This document shows, piece by piece, positions 8,716 through 16,907 of a DNA stretch of 64,000 bases. The stretch lies in assembly GCF_014205135.1 (NCBI RefSeq), contig NZ_JACHMY010000001.1:8494001-8558000 (forward strand), given 5' to 3'. The DNA comes from Kribbella italica. Lineage in GTDB: Bacteria; Actinomycetota; Actinomycetes; Propionibacteriales; Kribbellaceae. Each line of letters opens with the position of its first letter. The first letter of the stretch is position 1. A model generated the notes under the pieces. That model had not been told where the DNA came from and did not search any database. It saw only the letters and a list, made by a program, of their open reading frames with translations. The position numbers and the translations under genes were made by a program.

Positions 8716-9709
8716 TGTACTGCCCAGGCAGGTTGGTTAACCGGCTGATGGGTGGTTGGTTTCCGATGGCGGTGTGGAGTCGGTGGTGATTGTAGTAGTG
8801 GAGCCAGGGTGCGAGGGCTGAGTTGCGTTCTTGGTTGCTGGTGTAGAAGCGGTTGTAGGCCCAGCCGTCGGCGAGGGTGCGGTGGAAGCGTTCGATCTTG
8901 CCGTTGGTCTGGGGTCGGTAGGGCCGGGTTTTCTTGGGTGTGATGCCGAGTTCGGTGCAGGCGTCGTTCCAGGCGCGGGATCGGTAGGCCGAGCCGTTGT
9001 CGGACAGGACTCGTTCGGTAGTGATGCCGCGGGCGGCGAACCAGGCGACGGCTCGGTGCAGTACGCCGATCGCGGTGGCGGCTTTTTCGTCGGTGTGGAT
9101 TTCGGCGTAGGCGACGCGGGAGTGGTCGTCGATGACGGTGTGGATGTGAGCTACTCCGACCAGCGCACGGTGGTTGTGTCCGCGTTGTCCGGTGCGGTGA
9201 GCTGTTGTGAGGCCGTTCTTCTTGCCTTGGGCTCGGCCGAGGTAGCGGTGGCCGCCGCCGTCGGGGATCTGACCGAACTTGGTGACATCGACGTGCAGCA
9301 TCGCGCCCGGGTGCGGGTGTTCGTAGCGGCGGATCGGCTCGCCGGTGACGCGGTCGATGTGGCGTAACCGGTTGATCCGGCAGCGCACCAGTACGGCGTG
9401 AACGGTCGAGGATGCCATGGCCAGTCGGCCGGCGATCTGGACAGGGCCGAGCCGCATACGCCACCGCAACCGCACGATCTGTCGCACAGACGCCGGTGGT
9501 GTCTTGGCCGGACTGTGATGCGGTCGCGATGACCGGTCGGACATCGCGGTCGGACCCGCGGCGGCATAGCGGCTGGACCAGCGGTTCGCGGTCGGCCACG
9601 ACACCTGGAACATCTTGGCGGCCATCGAAACCGACCAGCCCTCATCCACAACCAGACGCGCCAGCCGCAGGCGCGCGCGAGGGGTCAATGCAGCGTTAGC
9701 GTGGGACAC
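8711..9709 (-). CDS. IS481-family DDE transposase
   Basis: The 332-residue transposase has an N-terminal helix-turn-helix (residues 10-55, ending TANRWSSRYAAAG), then an rve integrase core: first Asp in HVDVTKFGQ, second Asp in HTVIDDHSRVAYAEI or the following LSDNGSAY, and the catalytic Glu in NGKIERFHRT. All acidic positions are present, so the protein looks active. The GTG start at 9709 has AGGAGG eight bases upstream, but this site is base-paired in a long hairpin. The reading frame runs through the left inverted repeat, and its TAA stop (8711-8713) lies in the host target duplication, outside the element proper. Confidence 0.92.
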   Translation of the reverse strand: MSHANAALTPRARLRLARLVVDEGWSVSMAAKMFQVSWPTANRWSSRYAAAGPTAMSDRSSRPHHSPAKTPPASVRQIVRLRWRMRLGPVQIAGRLAMASSTVHAVLVRCRINRLRHIDRVTGEPIRRYEHPHPGAMLHVDVTKFGQIPDGGGHRYLGRAQGKKNGLTTAHRTGQRGHNHRALVGVAHIHTVIDDHSRVAYAEIHTDEKAATAIGVLHRAVAWFAARGITTERVLSDNGSAYRSRAWNDACTELGITPKKTRPYRPQTNGKIERFHRTLADGWAYNRFYTSNQERNSALAPWLHYYNHHRLHTAIGNQPPISRLTNLPGQYS

Positions 9710-9832
9710 GAAGGCCTCCTGGCCGTGAAGCGGTTACTCGACATCTCCACTTCACGCCGGGAGGCCTTCACCCATCAATCACATTCACAACGTGTCATCA
9801 CAAAACTTCAACCAACCTGCCTGGGCAGTACA
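8716..9832. mobile_element. IS481-family insertion sequence, complete, 1117 bp
   Basis: The element begins TGTACTGCCC and ends GGGCAGTACA with 23-bp perfect terminal inverted repeats (8716-8738 and 9810-9832). It carries one intact DDE transposase on the minus strand and is flanked by 6-bp duplications of GTTAGC. IS481 of Bordetella is known to make 6-bp duplications at NCTAGN; NTTAGN here is a close variant. Intact repeats, intact transposase and a perfect duplication point to a recent insertion. It interrupts only the minisatellite. Confidence 0.9.
9710..9769 (-). promoter_or_regulatory. Hairpin that can sequester the transposase ribosome-binding site
   Basis: On the minus strand, an arm at 9769-9750 pairs with an arm at 9730-9710: 10 bp (GAAGGCCTCC with GGAGGCCTTC) plus 7 bp (CGTGAAG with CTTCACG), separated by a small internal loop, with a 19-base apical loop. 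The AGGAGG of the transposase (9715-9720) lies in the paired part directly before the GTG. In an RNA containing both arms the ribosome site would be closed. Confidence 0.7.
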
Positions 9833-9838
9833 GTTAGC
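9833..9838. repeat. Target site duplication, right copy (GTTAGC)
   Basis: The six bases match 8710-8715 and continue into CGACGTGCGG, the rest of the interrupted 31-bp unit. Confidence 0.85.
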
Positions 9839-10021
9839 CGACGTGCGGCGTCGGCATAGGCCGACGGGCCGACTAGCTGCGTCGGCCTATGCGGCGGGCC
9901 GGTTGGCGTCTCTAGCTCAAGCCCGCCAGCCGGCCGCGGTCCCTGCTCGAGCTGGCCAGTGGTGTTGGCTTCGGGTGCCTTGGCCCATCACGGGCCAGCT
10001 GGTGTTGGCTGGCTCGGTCGG

Positions 10022-10867
10022 TTAGGTCTGGCTGGTTAGGGACTGGGTGCCGATGACTTCGAGCAGTCTGAGGGCCTGGTCCGAGGGGGAGCCGTGTTCG
10101 GCGGTGTAGAGGATGACTCGCTGGTCGCGTTCTGGGATCAGCAGGACCTCGCAGACGACGTCTATGCGGCCGACCAGTGGGTGGTGGAGGGTTTGGCACA
10201 TCGTCTGTTGGGTGCCGACCTCGTGTAGCGTCCAGATTCGGGCGAACTCCTCGCTGCCGGCGCGGAGGTCGGTGACGAGGGCCCGGAGTGACTTGTCGTC
10301 CGGGTATCTGCTGGTCGCGGCGCGGAGGTCTGCGGCGGCTTCGCGGGCGAACTCGGCGGTCTGTTCCTCGCCGAAGAGGTCGCTCTGCGTGGTACCGCTG
10401 AGGAAGCGCAGGCGCAGCAGGTTGCGGTCGCGGGTGGGGATTGCGGAGAAGTCGGTGATGAGGGCGGCGGCGAGTGGGTTCCACGCCAGGACGTCGTACT
10501 TGGCGTCGAGGACCAGACCGGGGACGTCGAGGCGGGCGAGCATGCGGAGTACGCCGGGGCGGACGTCGGTGGGTGGGCCTGGTGGTGGCCCGGGTTGTTC
10601 GCCGGCGAGGCGGAAGAGGTGGTCGCGCTCGGCGGTGGAGAGTTGGAGTGCTCGGGCGAGACCGGTGAGGACCGCTCGCGACGGGTGCGGGCCGCGGGCC
10701 TGTTCGAGGCGGGTGTAGTAGTCGGTCGACATGGTCGCGAGCGAGGCGACCTCCTCGCGGCGCAGGCCCGGCGTACGGCGGCGGAGCCCGGCGGGCAGAC
10801 CGGCGTCTTCCGGACGGAGTCGTTCGCGTCGGATCCGGAGGAAGTCTGCGAGCTGGGCCCTGTCCAC
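10022..10867 (-). CDS. Helix-turn-helix regulator with MmyB-like C-terminal domain
   Basis: The 281-residue protein has an XRE-type helix-turn-helix (residues 8-75, including GLRREEVASLATMSTDYYTRLEQ compressed as LRREEVA...YTRLEQ) and a C-terminal MmyB/PAS-like ligand domain with DVLAWNPLAAAL near residue 125 and the DLR/EFARIW segment near 210. Such regulators are commonly divergent from a short-chain dehydrogenase gene they control, exactly the arrangement here with the SDR at 11188. The GTG at 10867 starts the family consensus; GGAGG lies almost directly before it. An 11-bp perfect inverted repeat at 10896-10924 in the 320-bp spacer is a likely operator. Confidence 0.88.
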   Translation of the reverse strand: MDRAQLADFLRIRRERLRPEDAGLPAGLRRRTPGLRREEVASLATMSTDYYTRLEQARGPHPSRAVLTGLARALQLSTAERDHLFRLAGEQPGPPPGPPTDVRPGVLRMLARLDVPGLVLDAKYDVLAWNPLAAALITDFSAIPTRDRNLLRLRFLSGTTQSDLFGEEQTAEFAREAAADLRAATSRYPDDKSLRALVTDLRAGSEEFARIWTLHEVGTQQTMCQTLHHPLVGRIDVVCEVLLIPERDQRVILYTAEHGSPSDQALRLLEVIGTQSLTSQT

Positions 10868-10895
10868 ACCTCCAGAATCCCAGGTCGCCGAGGAG

Positions 10896-10924
10896 CCAGC
10901 CAGGGACGCCCGATCCCTGGCTGG
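10896..10924. promoter_or_regulatory. Perfect 11-bp inverted repeat, candidate operator
   Basis: CCAGCCAGGGA and TCCCTGGCTGG are separated by seven bases in the 10868-11187 spacer between the divergent regulator and SDR genes. It lies 29 bases before the regulator start. The rest of the spacer is G-rich low complexity in which I see no gene or clear promoter. Confidence 0.55.
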
Positions 10925-11187
10925 TACGGCGAGGGCGGCCCGGCGCCGGCGACAGGGGATGAGCTGGTGTGGGCGGCCGGCGAGTGGGGTGGCTGGTCCG
11001 GGAATTGGGCGGGGCGGCTGGCGAGCTCGCCGGGCCGGAACCGGTGTGGGTGAGTGGGGCGTGCGGTGGGGGGCGGTTGGCGAGCGGGGTCGTCGGGCCA
11101 GGGAGTCGGGGACAGCTGGGGAGGAGTGGGCGTCCCTGGATTCAGCCGCTCTGCCAGGGGTGGGGATTGCGGCTGAGGGTTGGGGGC

Positions 11188-11916
11188 ATGACTCAGCAGA
11201 AGATCGTGCTTGTGACCGGGGCGACGAAGGGGATCGGGCGGGAGATCGCTCGGCAGTTCGGGGAGCTTGGGTGGATCGTGCTCGTCGGTGGGCGGGATCT
11301 CGCCCGGGCCGAGACGGTGGTGAAGGAGCTTGCGGCGGACGGCGGCGAGGCGGCGGCGGTGCGGGTGGAGGTGACTGACGAGACCTCGGCCAGGCAGGCC
11401 GCGGAGTGGATCGAGCAGCAGTACGGGCGGCTCGACGTACTGGTGAACAACGCGGCGATCATCCCCGAGGGGGACGGGCCGGTGAGTGCGGTGTCGATCG
11501 AGTCGTTGCGGGCGGGCTTTGAGACGAATGTGCTTGGGCTGGTCGCGACGGCCCAGGCGATGCTGCCGCTGCTTCGGCGGGCCGAGGCCGCGCGGGTCGT
11601 GAACCTGTCGACCGAGCTGTCGTCGATGACCCGCGTGGGTGATCCCGAGTCGCGGATGTCGACGGTGTTCACCACCGGGTACAACACGTCCAAGGCGGCG
11701 GTGAACATGGTGACCGTCATGCTCGCCAACGAGCTGCGGTCCGAGGGCATCCTGGTCAACGCCGCCGACCCCGGCAACTGTGCCACGGACATGGGCGGCT
11801 GGGACGCGCCCAGGACGCCGGCCCAAGGCGCGGCGGTCGCCGTACGCCTGGCGACGCTGCCCGCCGATGCCCCCACCGGCCAGCTCCATGCAGAAGAGGG
11901 CCGCCTGCCCTGGTGA
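11188..11916 (+). CDS. Short-chain dehydrogenase/reductase
   Basis: A 242-residue classical SDR. The cofactor loop TGATKGIGREI is at residues 10-20, NNAA at about 89-92, and the active-site Ser/Tyr/Lys appear as LSTELSS and YNTSKAA near 140-165. The N-terminal GGRD arginine suggests NADP(H). The ATG was chosen because it begins the Rossmann strand at the usual distance; the frame extends further upstream only as low complexity. It is divergent from the MmyB-type regulator, which probably controls it. The substrate is unknown. The TGA is directly followed by the stop of the convergent zinc-ribbon gene. Confidence 0.9.
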   Translation: MTQQKIVLVTGATKGIGREIARQFGELGWIVLVGGRDLARAETVVKELAADGGEAAAVRVEVTDETSARQAAEWIEQQYGRLDVLVNNAAIIPEGDGPVSAVSIESLRAGFETNVLGLVATAQAMLPLLRRAEAARVVNLSTELSSMTRVGDPESRMSTVFTTGYNTSKAAVNMVTVMLANELRSEGILVNAADPGNCATDMGGWDAPRTPAQGAAVAVRLATLPADAPTGQLHAEEGRLPW

Positions 11917-12099
11917 TCAGTCGAAGTCGAAGATCGAGTTCTTGTCGTAGAAGTGCAGCACGTACCGGCAGTTCTGGCAGACCAGCAGCGTCATCCGGTG
12001 GGACGTGAAGCCCCATCGGGAGTCGCTGCGGGCCTCCTCCTGCTGGAACTGGGGGCAGCTGCACAACGGACAGGTCAGCGAAGGGGCTTGGTTCGTCAT
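11917..12099 (-). CDS. Small zinc-ribbon protein, function unknown
   Basis: This 60-residue protein has two cysteine pairs, CPLC (about residues 10-13) and CQNC (about 41-44), the spacing of a zinc ribbon, and an aromatic C-terminus (YVLHFYDKNSIFDFD). I do not recognise a named family, though the cysteine pattern is under clear constraint. It is convergent with the SDR with no gap. The spacer between it and the MFS gene is only 82 bases. Confidence 0.65.
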   Translation of the reverse strand: MTNQAPSLTCPLCSCPQFQQEEARSDSRWGFTSHRMTLLVCQNCRYVLHFYDKNSIFDFD

Positions 12100-12155
12100 A
12101 CGGAGATGGACGCAGCGCCGCGGCGATCGGTGCCCGCGACCTCCTGGTAAGGCAC

Positions 12156-12168
12156 GTCACGTCGTGAC
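12156..12168. promoter_or_regulatory. Small palindrome before the MFS gene
   Basis: GTCAC-GTC-GTGAC lies just upstream of the TAGGTT -10 element of the MFS gene, in the position of a -35 box or operator. Only five-base arms, so tentative. Confidence 0.35.
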
Positions 12169-12169
12169 A

Positions 12170-12175
12170 TAGGTT
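12170..12175 (+). promoter_or_regulatory. Leaderless -10 element for the MFS gene
   Basis: TAGGTT lies six bases before the GTG at 12182 and no Shine-Dalgarno sequence is present, so the transcript probably starts at the start codon. Confidence 0.55.
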
Positions 12176-12181
12176 ACGTCT

Positions 12182-13417
12182 GTGCCTCGCCTGCTGACCG
12201 ATCTCCGACCGCTCAAGGAGTCGCCGGACTTTCGGCGGCTGTGGATGGGGTCGACGGTTTCGCAGCTCGGGCAGCAGATGACCGCGGTGACGGTGTCGAT
12301 CCAGGTGTACGCGCTGACCGGGTCGACGTTCGCGGTCGGGCTGGTGGGGTTGTTCGCGCTGGTGCCGCTGATCGTCTTCGGCCTGTACGGCGGGGCGATG
12401 GCGGACGCGATCGACCGCCGGACGCTCGCGCTGGTGAGCTCGGGTGGCCTCTGGTTGCTCTCGATGGTGCTGGTCGTGCAGTCGGTGCTGGAGTGGGAAC
12501 AGGTCTGGGTCCTGTACGCCGTCGTGGCGGTGCAGTCGGCCTGTTTCGCGGTGAACAACCCGGCGCGCTCGGCGATCATCCCGCGGCTGGTCCGGCCCGA
12601 GTTGTTGCCGGCGGCCAATACCCTGAGCCAGGCGGCGTTCAACCTCGGGTTCACCGCGGGGCCGTTGCTCGGGGCCACGGTGATCGCCTGGCACGGGTTC
12701 GGGGCGGCGTACCTGGTCGACGTCGTCACGTTCACGGCCGCGCTGTACGCGCTGTTCCGGCTGCCGCCGGTGCCGCCGACCGGCGAGGTCCGGCGGGCCG
12801 GGATCCGCTCGGTGCTCGAAGGGTTCACGTTCCTCCGGGCAGCACCCGCGCTGCTGGCGACGTTCCTGGCCGACATCCTCGCGATGGTGTTCGCGCAGCC
12901 GCGGGCGCTGTTCCCGGCGGTGGCCGGATCGTTCTTCGCCGGTGGGGTGAAGACGGTCGGGCTGCTGCAGGCGGCGCCCGCGATCGGGGCGCTGCTCGGC
13001 GTCGTGTTCTCCGGCTGGGTCAGCCGGGTCCGGCGGCAGGGGATCGCGATCGTGGTCGCGATCACGGCGTACGCCGCGGCGGTCGGGCTGTTCGGCTTCG
13101 CCCGGTCGATCTGGCTCGGGGTCGCGCTGCTGGCGATGTCCGGGATGGCCGACATGGTCAGCTCGGCGTACCGGAACACCGTCCTGCAGTCGGCGGCGCC
13201 GGACGCGATGCGCGGGCGCCTGCAGGGCGTGTTCATCGTGGTCGTCGCCGGTGGACCGCGGCTCGGCGACTTCGTGGCCGGTACGACGGCCGACCTGACC
13301 ACCCCGACGATCGCGCTCGCCGGCGGCGCCTGCGTGTGCATCGTCGGTCTGCTGATCCTGCTCGCCCGCAACCGCCCGTTCCGCGAGTACGACGCCGAGG
13401 TCCGCGCCCTGCGCTGA
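12182..13417 (+). CDS. MFS transporter (MFS_3, EntS-like exporter group)
   Basis: The 411-residue protein has about twelve membrane segments. The N-terminal LRPLKESPDFRRLWMGSTVSQLGQQM and the A-motif-like loop YGGAMADAIDRRT (about residue 70) are characteristic of the MFS_3/enterobactin-exporter group. Substrate is unknown; members export siderophores, drugs or other small molecules. GTG 12182 is the first codon after a leaderless-type promoter. The stop overlaps a short palindrome shared with the convergent gene (GCTGA-GGC-TCAGC at 13413-13425). Confidence 0.88.
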   Translation: MPRLLTDLRPLKESPDFRRLWMGSTVSQLGQQMTAVTVSIQVYALTGSTFAVGLVGLFALVPLIVFGLYGGAMADAIDRRTLALVSSGGLWLLSMVLVVQSVLEWEQVWVLYAVVAVQSACFAVNNPARSAIIPRLVRPELLPAANTLSQAAFNLGFTAGPLLGATVIAWHGFGAAYLVDVVTFTAALYALFRLPPVPPTGEVRRAGIRSVLEGFTFLRAAPALLATFLADILAMVFAQPRALFPAVAGSFFAGGVKTVGLLQAAPAIGALLGVVFSGWVSRVRRQGIAIVVAITAYAAAVGLFGFARSIWLGVALLAMSGMADMVSSAYRNTVLQSAAPDAMRGRLQGVFIVVVAGGPRLGDFVAGTTADLTTPTIALAGGACVCIVGLLILLARNRPFREYDAEVRALR

Positions 13418-13420
13418 GGC

Positions 13421-14170
13421 TCAGCCTCCGGTGACGAGCTTCTTCAGGACCGTCGGCCAGGAGTCCAGGTCCGGGTTGATCCGCTGCAGTTCCTTGCCGT
13501 CGACGGTGACCAGTTTGCGGTCGCCGAGGGGTTCCTTCAGCTTGATCGGGGTCAGCGAGATGTCGTCGTCGACCGGGCACGGCTGGTCCATGTCGATCAC
13601 CGTGGTGATCTTGTCCTTGCCCTGCTCGACCTTCAGGTCGAGCACACATTCGCCGGCGACGCCGATCAGCAGGTCGCCGTCGTCGTACGACGGCCGGTTC
13701 TGGACCCACTTCAGGTACTTCGGTTTCTTGTCACCCATCAGCTGGTACGCCGCCACCGGTTGCGGGTTGTCGCCGGTGACCGCGCCGGCGCCGTCGCCGA
13801 TGAACGTGCCGTAGATCATCGAGATGCACGGGTCGTCGCTGGTGCGCTTCTGGTTGCCGGCCGGTGGGCGGTCGACCGCGCCCCAGGCGGTGGCCGCCTG
13901 GTAGCAGCCGTTCGCCTCGCGGTTGAGCGAGATGTTGAACCCGACCAGCCCGAGCGCGACCACGACGAGCAGTCCGGCGAGCATCCGGCGGGACTGGATC
14001 CGCTTGGGCGTCATCCGGCGGCCGGCCGGATCGGCGTCCTCGGGGTGCTGCTGGAACAGCCCGAGCACGGTGGTCGTCCACTGCGGATTGATCAGCGTCG
14101 GCACGGCGTACAGCAGGATCAGGACGACCGCGACGGCGATGGCCGGGAGGAGTGACCAGTAATTTCGCAC
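13421..14170 (-). CDS. Two-helix membrane protein of unknown function
   Basis: The protein (249 residues from GTG 14170) has two membrane segments, at about residues 5-25 and 62-80, joined by a cytoplasmic-looking loop (QQHPEDADPAGRR), and an exported-looking C-terminal domain of about 170 residues with four cysteines (GCYQA, DDPC, GECVLD, QPCPVD) that could form two disulfides. I do not recognise the family. An in-frame ATG exists at 14191, but a TATCTT -10 element sits six bases before the GTG, which favours a leaderless start at 14170. It is divergent from the IclR gene. Confidence 0.7.
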   Translation of the reverse strand: MRNYWSLLPAIAVAVVLILLYAVPTLINPQWTTTVLGLFQQHPEDADPAGRRMTPKRIQSRRMLAGLLVVVALGLVGFNISLNREANGCYQAATAWGAVDRPPAGNQKRTSDDPCISMIYGTFIGDGAGAVTGDNPQPVAAYQLMGDKKPKYLKWVQNRPSYDDGDLLIGVAGECVLDLKVEQGKDKITTVIDMDQPCPVDDDISLTPIKLKEPLGDRKLVTVDGKELQRINPDLDSWPTVLKKLVTGG

Positions 14171-14176
14171 GGGAGC

Positions 14177-14182
14177 AAGATA
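14177..14182 (-). promoter_or_regulatory. Leaderless -10 element for the membrane protein gene
   Basis: On the minus strand TATCTT lies six bases upstream of the GTG at 14170. Confidence 0.55.
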
Positions 14183-14213
14183 CGGCGCCATCGGTCCGCG
14201 CCCGAAAAGCGGA

Positions 14214-14219
14214 TACGCT
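14214..14219 (+). promoter_or_regulatory. Leaderless -10 element for the IclR gene
   Basis: TACGCT lies six bases upstream of the GTG at 14226, with no ribosome-binding site between. Confidence 0.55.
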
Positions 14220-14225
14220 TCGGCT

Positions 14226-14870
14226 GTGCCGGCAGAGACGTCCCAGACGCTCGATCGGGGGCTGACGGTCCTCGAGCTACTGGCGGACGCCCCGGACGGG
14301 CTGTCGATCACCGAACTGGCGGCGTCGCTCGGGGTCAGCCGCACGGTGGTGTACCGGCTGGTCAACACGCTGGAGCTGCACCGGCTGGTACGGCGGGACA
14401 GCGAGGGGCGGGCCCGGCTCGGTCTCGCGGTGCTGCACTACAGCCGGCGGGTCCAGCCGACGCTGCGGGACGCCGCGCTGCCGGTGCTGCGGTCGCTCGC
14501 CGAGGACACCGGAGCCACCGCGCACCTGACCGTCGCCGACGGTGAGGAGGCGCTCGCGATCGCGGTGATCGAGCCGAGCTGGACCGACTTCCACGTGTCG
14601 TACCGGATGGGTTCGCGGCACGCGCTCGACCAGGGCGCGGCGGGCAAGGCGATCCTGGCGGGGCGCCGGAAGCCTGATCCGGCCGGGCGGCCGTTCGTGA
14701 TCACCGCGGGTGAGCTGCAGGCGGGTGCGCAGGGAGTGTCGTCGCCGGTGCTGGGGGTGCCTGGTGTGGAGGCGAGCATCGGTGTGGTCGTTCTGGGGAA
14801 GCTCGACCGGGATTTCGTCGGGCCGAGAGTCGCCCGAGCCGCGGTCGAAGTCGCCAAACGCCTCGCGTGA
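14226..14870 (+). CDS. IclR-family transcriptional regulator (short form)
   Basis: The 214-residue protein has the IclR winged helix-turn-helix (TLDRGLTVLELLADAPDG... LGVSRTVVYRLVNTLE, residues 7-55) followed by an effector-binding domain that is shorter than the usual 160-180 residues: the AGKAIL segment near 140 is present, but the segment between it and the terminal GVVV strand is reduced. A small-molecule effector is expected but not predictable. It is divergent from the two-helix membrane protein, and both promoters look leaderless. The target genes are not obvious from context. Confidence 0.85.
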   Translation: MPAETSQTLDRGLTVLELLADAPDGLSITELAASLGVSRTVVYRLVNTLELHRLVRRDSEGRARLGLAVLHYSRRVQPTLRDAALPVLRSLAEDTGATAHLTVADGEEALAIAVIEPSWTDFHVSYRMGSRHALDQGAAGKAILAGRRKPDPAGRPFVITAGELQAGAQGVSSPVLGVPGVEASIGVVVLGKLDRDFVGPRVARAAVEVAKRLA

Positions 14871-14871
14871 A

Positions 14872-14950
14872 CTACTTGCAGTAGGTCCTGTGCCCCGGGC
14901 CGGCTACTTGAAGTAGGCCTTACGCCCCGGGCGACTACTTGGAAGTTGCC
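14872..14950. repeat. Imperfect 31/32-bp tandem repeat with embedded hairpins
   Basis: Unit 1 (14872-14903) and unit 2 (14904-14934) share CTACTTG-N-AGTAGG and GCCCCGGGC; a third start (CTACTTGGAAGT) runs into the 3' end of the Lrp gene, whose TAG stop is the first CTA of that copy. Each unit contains CTACT/AGTAG and GCCC/GGGC palindromes, so the array may act as a bidirectional terminator between the convergent IclR and Lrp genes. Confidence 0.6.
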
Positions 14951-15405
14951 GCCCGGAGCAGCGGTAGTACCCGGTGGGGGATCTGTTCGGCGAGCGCGAT
15001 CACCGTCGACGCGCGCTGGATGCCGTGGACGATGACGACCTGGTCGATCACGCGTTGCAGGTCCGCGTTGGAGCGGGCGACGATGCGGCACCAGAGGTCC
15101 TCGGCGCCGGTGATGGTGTGGACCTCGAGCACCTCGGGGATGGCGGCCAGCGCGGCGGCGACCGTCGTATGACCGGAGCCCTGCTCGATCTGCAGGGTGG
15201 CGAAGGCGGTGACCGGGTAGCCGATGGCGGCGGTGTCGACGTCCGGGCCCCAGCCGCGGACGACGCCGTCGCGCTGGAGGCGGTCGAGGCGGGCCTGGAC
15301 CGTGCCTCGCGCGACGCCGAGGCGGCGGGACGCCTCCAGGACACCGACCCGGGGCTCGGCGGCGAACAGGTCGAGGATCTCGGCGTCCAGGGCGTCGACC
15401 GGCAC
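14935..15405 (-). CDS. Lrp/AsnC-family transcriptional regulator
   Basis: The 156-residue protein has the Lrp N-terminal helix-turn-helix (PVDALDAEILDLF...LGVARGTVQARLDRLQRDGVV) and a C-terminal RAM domain (ATLQIEQGSG, VHTITGAEDLWCRIVARS) that senses amino acids or related acids. GTG 15405 was chosen because GGAGG lies five bases upstream and it begins the family consensus; the frame stays open to 15513. It is divergent from hpd, so control of tyrosine or phenylpyruvate catabolism is the likely role, inferred from position. A symmetric site at 15422-15436 lies just upstream of its start. Confidence 0.9.
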   Translation of the reverse strand: MPVDALDAEILDLFAAEPRVGVLEASRRLGVARGTVQARLDRLQRDGVVRGWGPDVDTAAIGYPVTAFATLQIEQGSGHTTVAAALAAIPEVLEVHTITGAEDLWCRIVARSNADLQRVIDQVVIVHGIQRASTVIALAEQIPHRVLPLLRAATSK

Positions 15406-15421
15406 GGCAGCCTCCAAGCAG

Positions 15422-15436
15422 TGGTCAGGGTGACCA
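15422..15436. promoter_or_regulatory. Candidate Lrp operator TGGTCA-GGG-TGACCA
   Basis: A perfect 6-bp inverted repeat with a 3-base centre lies in the lrp-hpd spacer. A related half-site, TGACCAGT, occurs at 15473-15480. Position and symmetry fit a dimeric regulator. Confidence 0.5.
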
Positions 15437-15449
15437 AATAGTCCAATGA

Positions 15450-16763
<1,314 letters not shown>

Positions 16764-16907
16764 GGCACCGGTGACCGACACGCTGGGTACCGCCCCCGAT
16801 ACCGACCGTTCAATGTCCGATTACCGGATTGACTGTCAGGTCAGGGGCGGTTCGCGTACGCTGCCCAGTGGACGGGCGTCGGGGCGCACGTCCAGGAAGG
16901 GTTTCCG

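Larger units (their letters stand above)
8317..9954. repeat. 31-bp minisatellite, split by the IS481 element
   Basis: Units of exactly 31 bp follow one another at 8552-8582, 8583-8613, 8614-8644 and 8645-8675, with further units at 8317-8347, 8348-8378 and 8402-8432. The consensus begins GYYAGCCGACSAGYGG and ends GCCCRAGCCG. The array is broken at 8433-8521 by unrelated sequence. The unit cut by the insertion sequence is restored to 31 bp (8710-8715 joined to 9839-9863), and degenerate units continue at 9864-9894, 9895-9924 and 9925-9954. Since 31 is not a multiple of three and no frame stays coding-like, it is not a protein repeat. Confidence 0.8.

Noticed and set aside
8711-9837. 4-bp target duplication (TTAG) with element ends C...G
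   Set aside because: TTAG also matches, but the 6-bp GTTAGC reading gives TGT...ACA ends and agrees with the 6-bp duplications known for IS481. It also restores the 31-bp unit.
16764-16907. TTGACT/TACGCT pair as promoter of the small secreted protein gene
   Set aside because: The spacing is 22 bases, too long for a normal sigma-70-type promoter.
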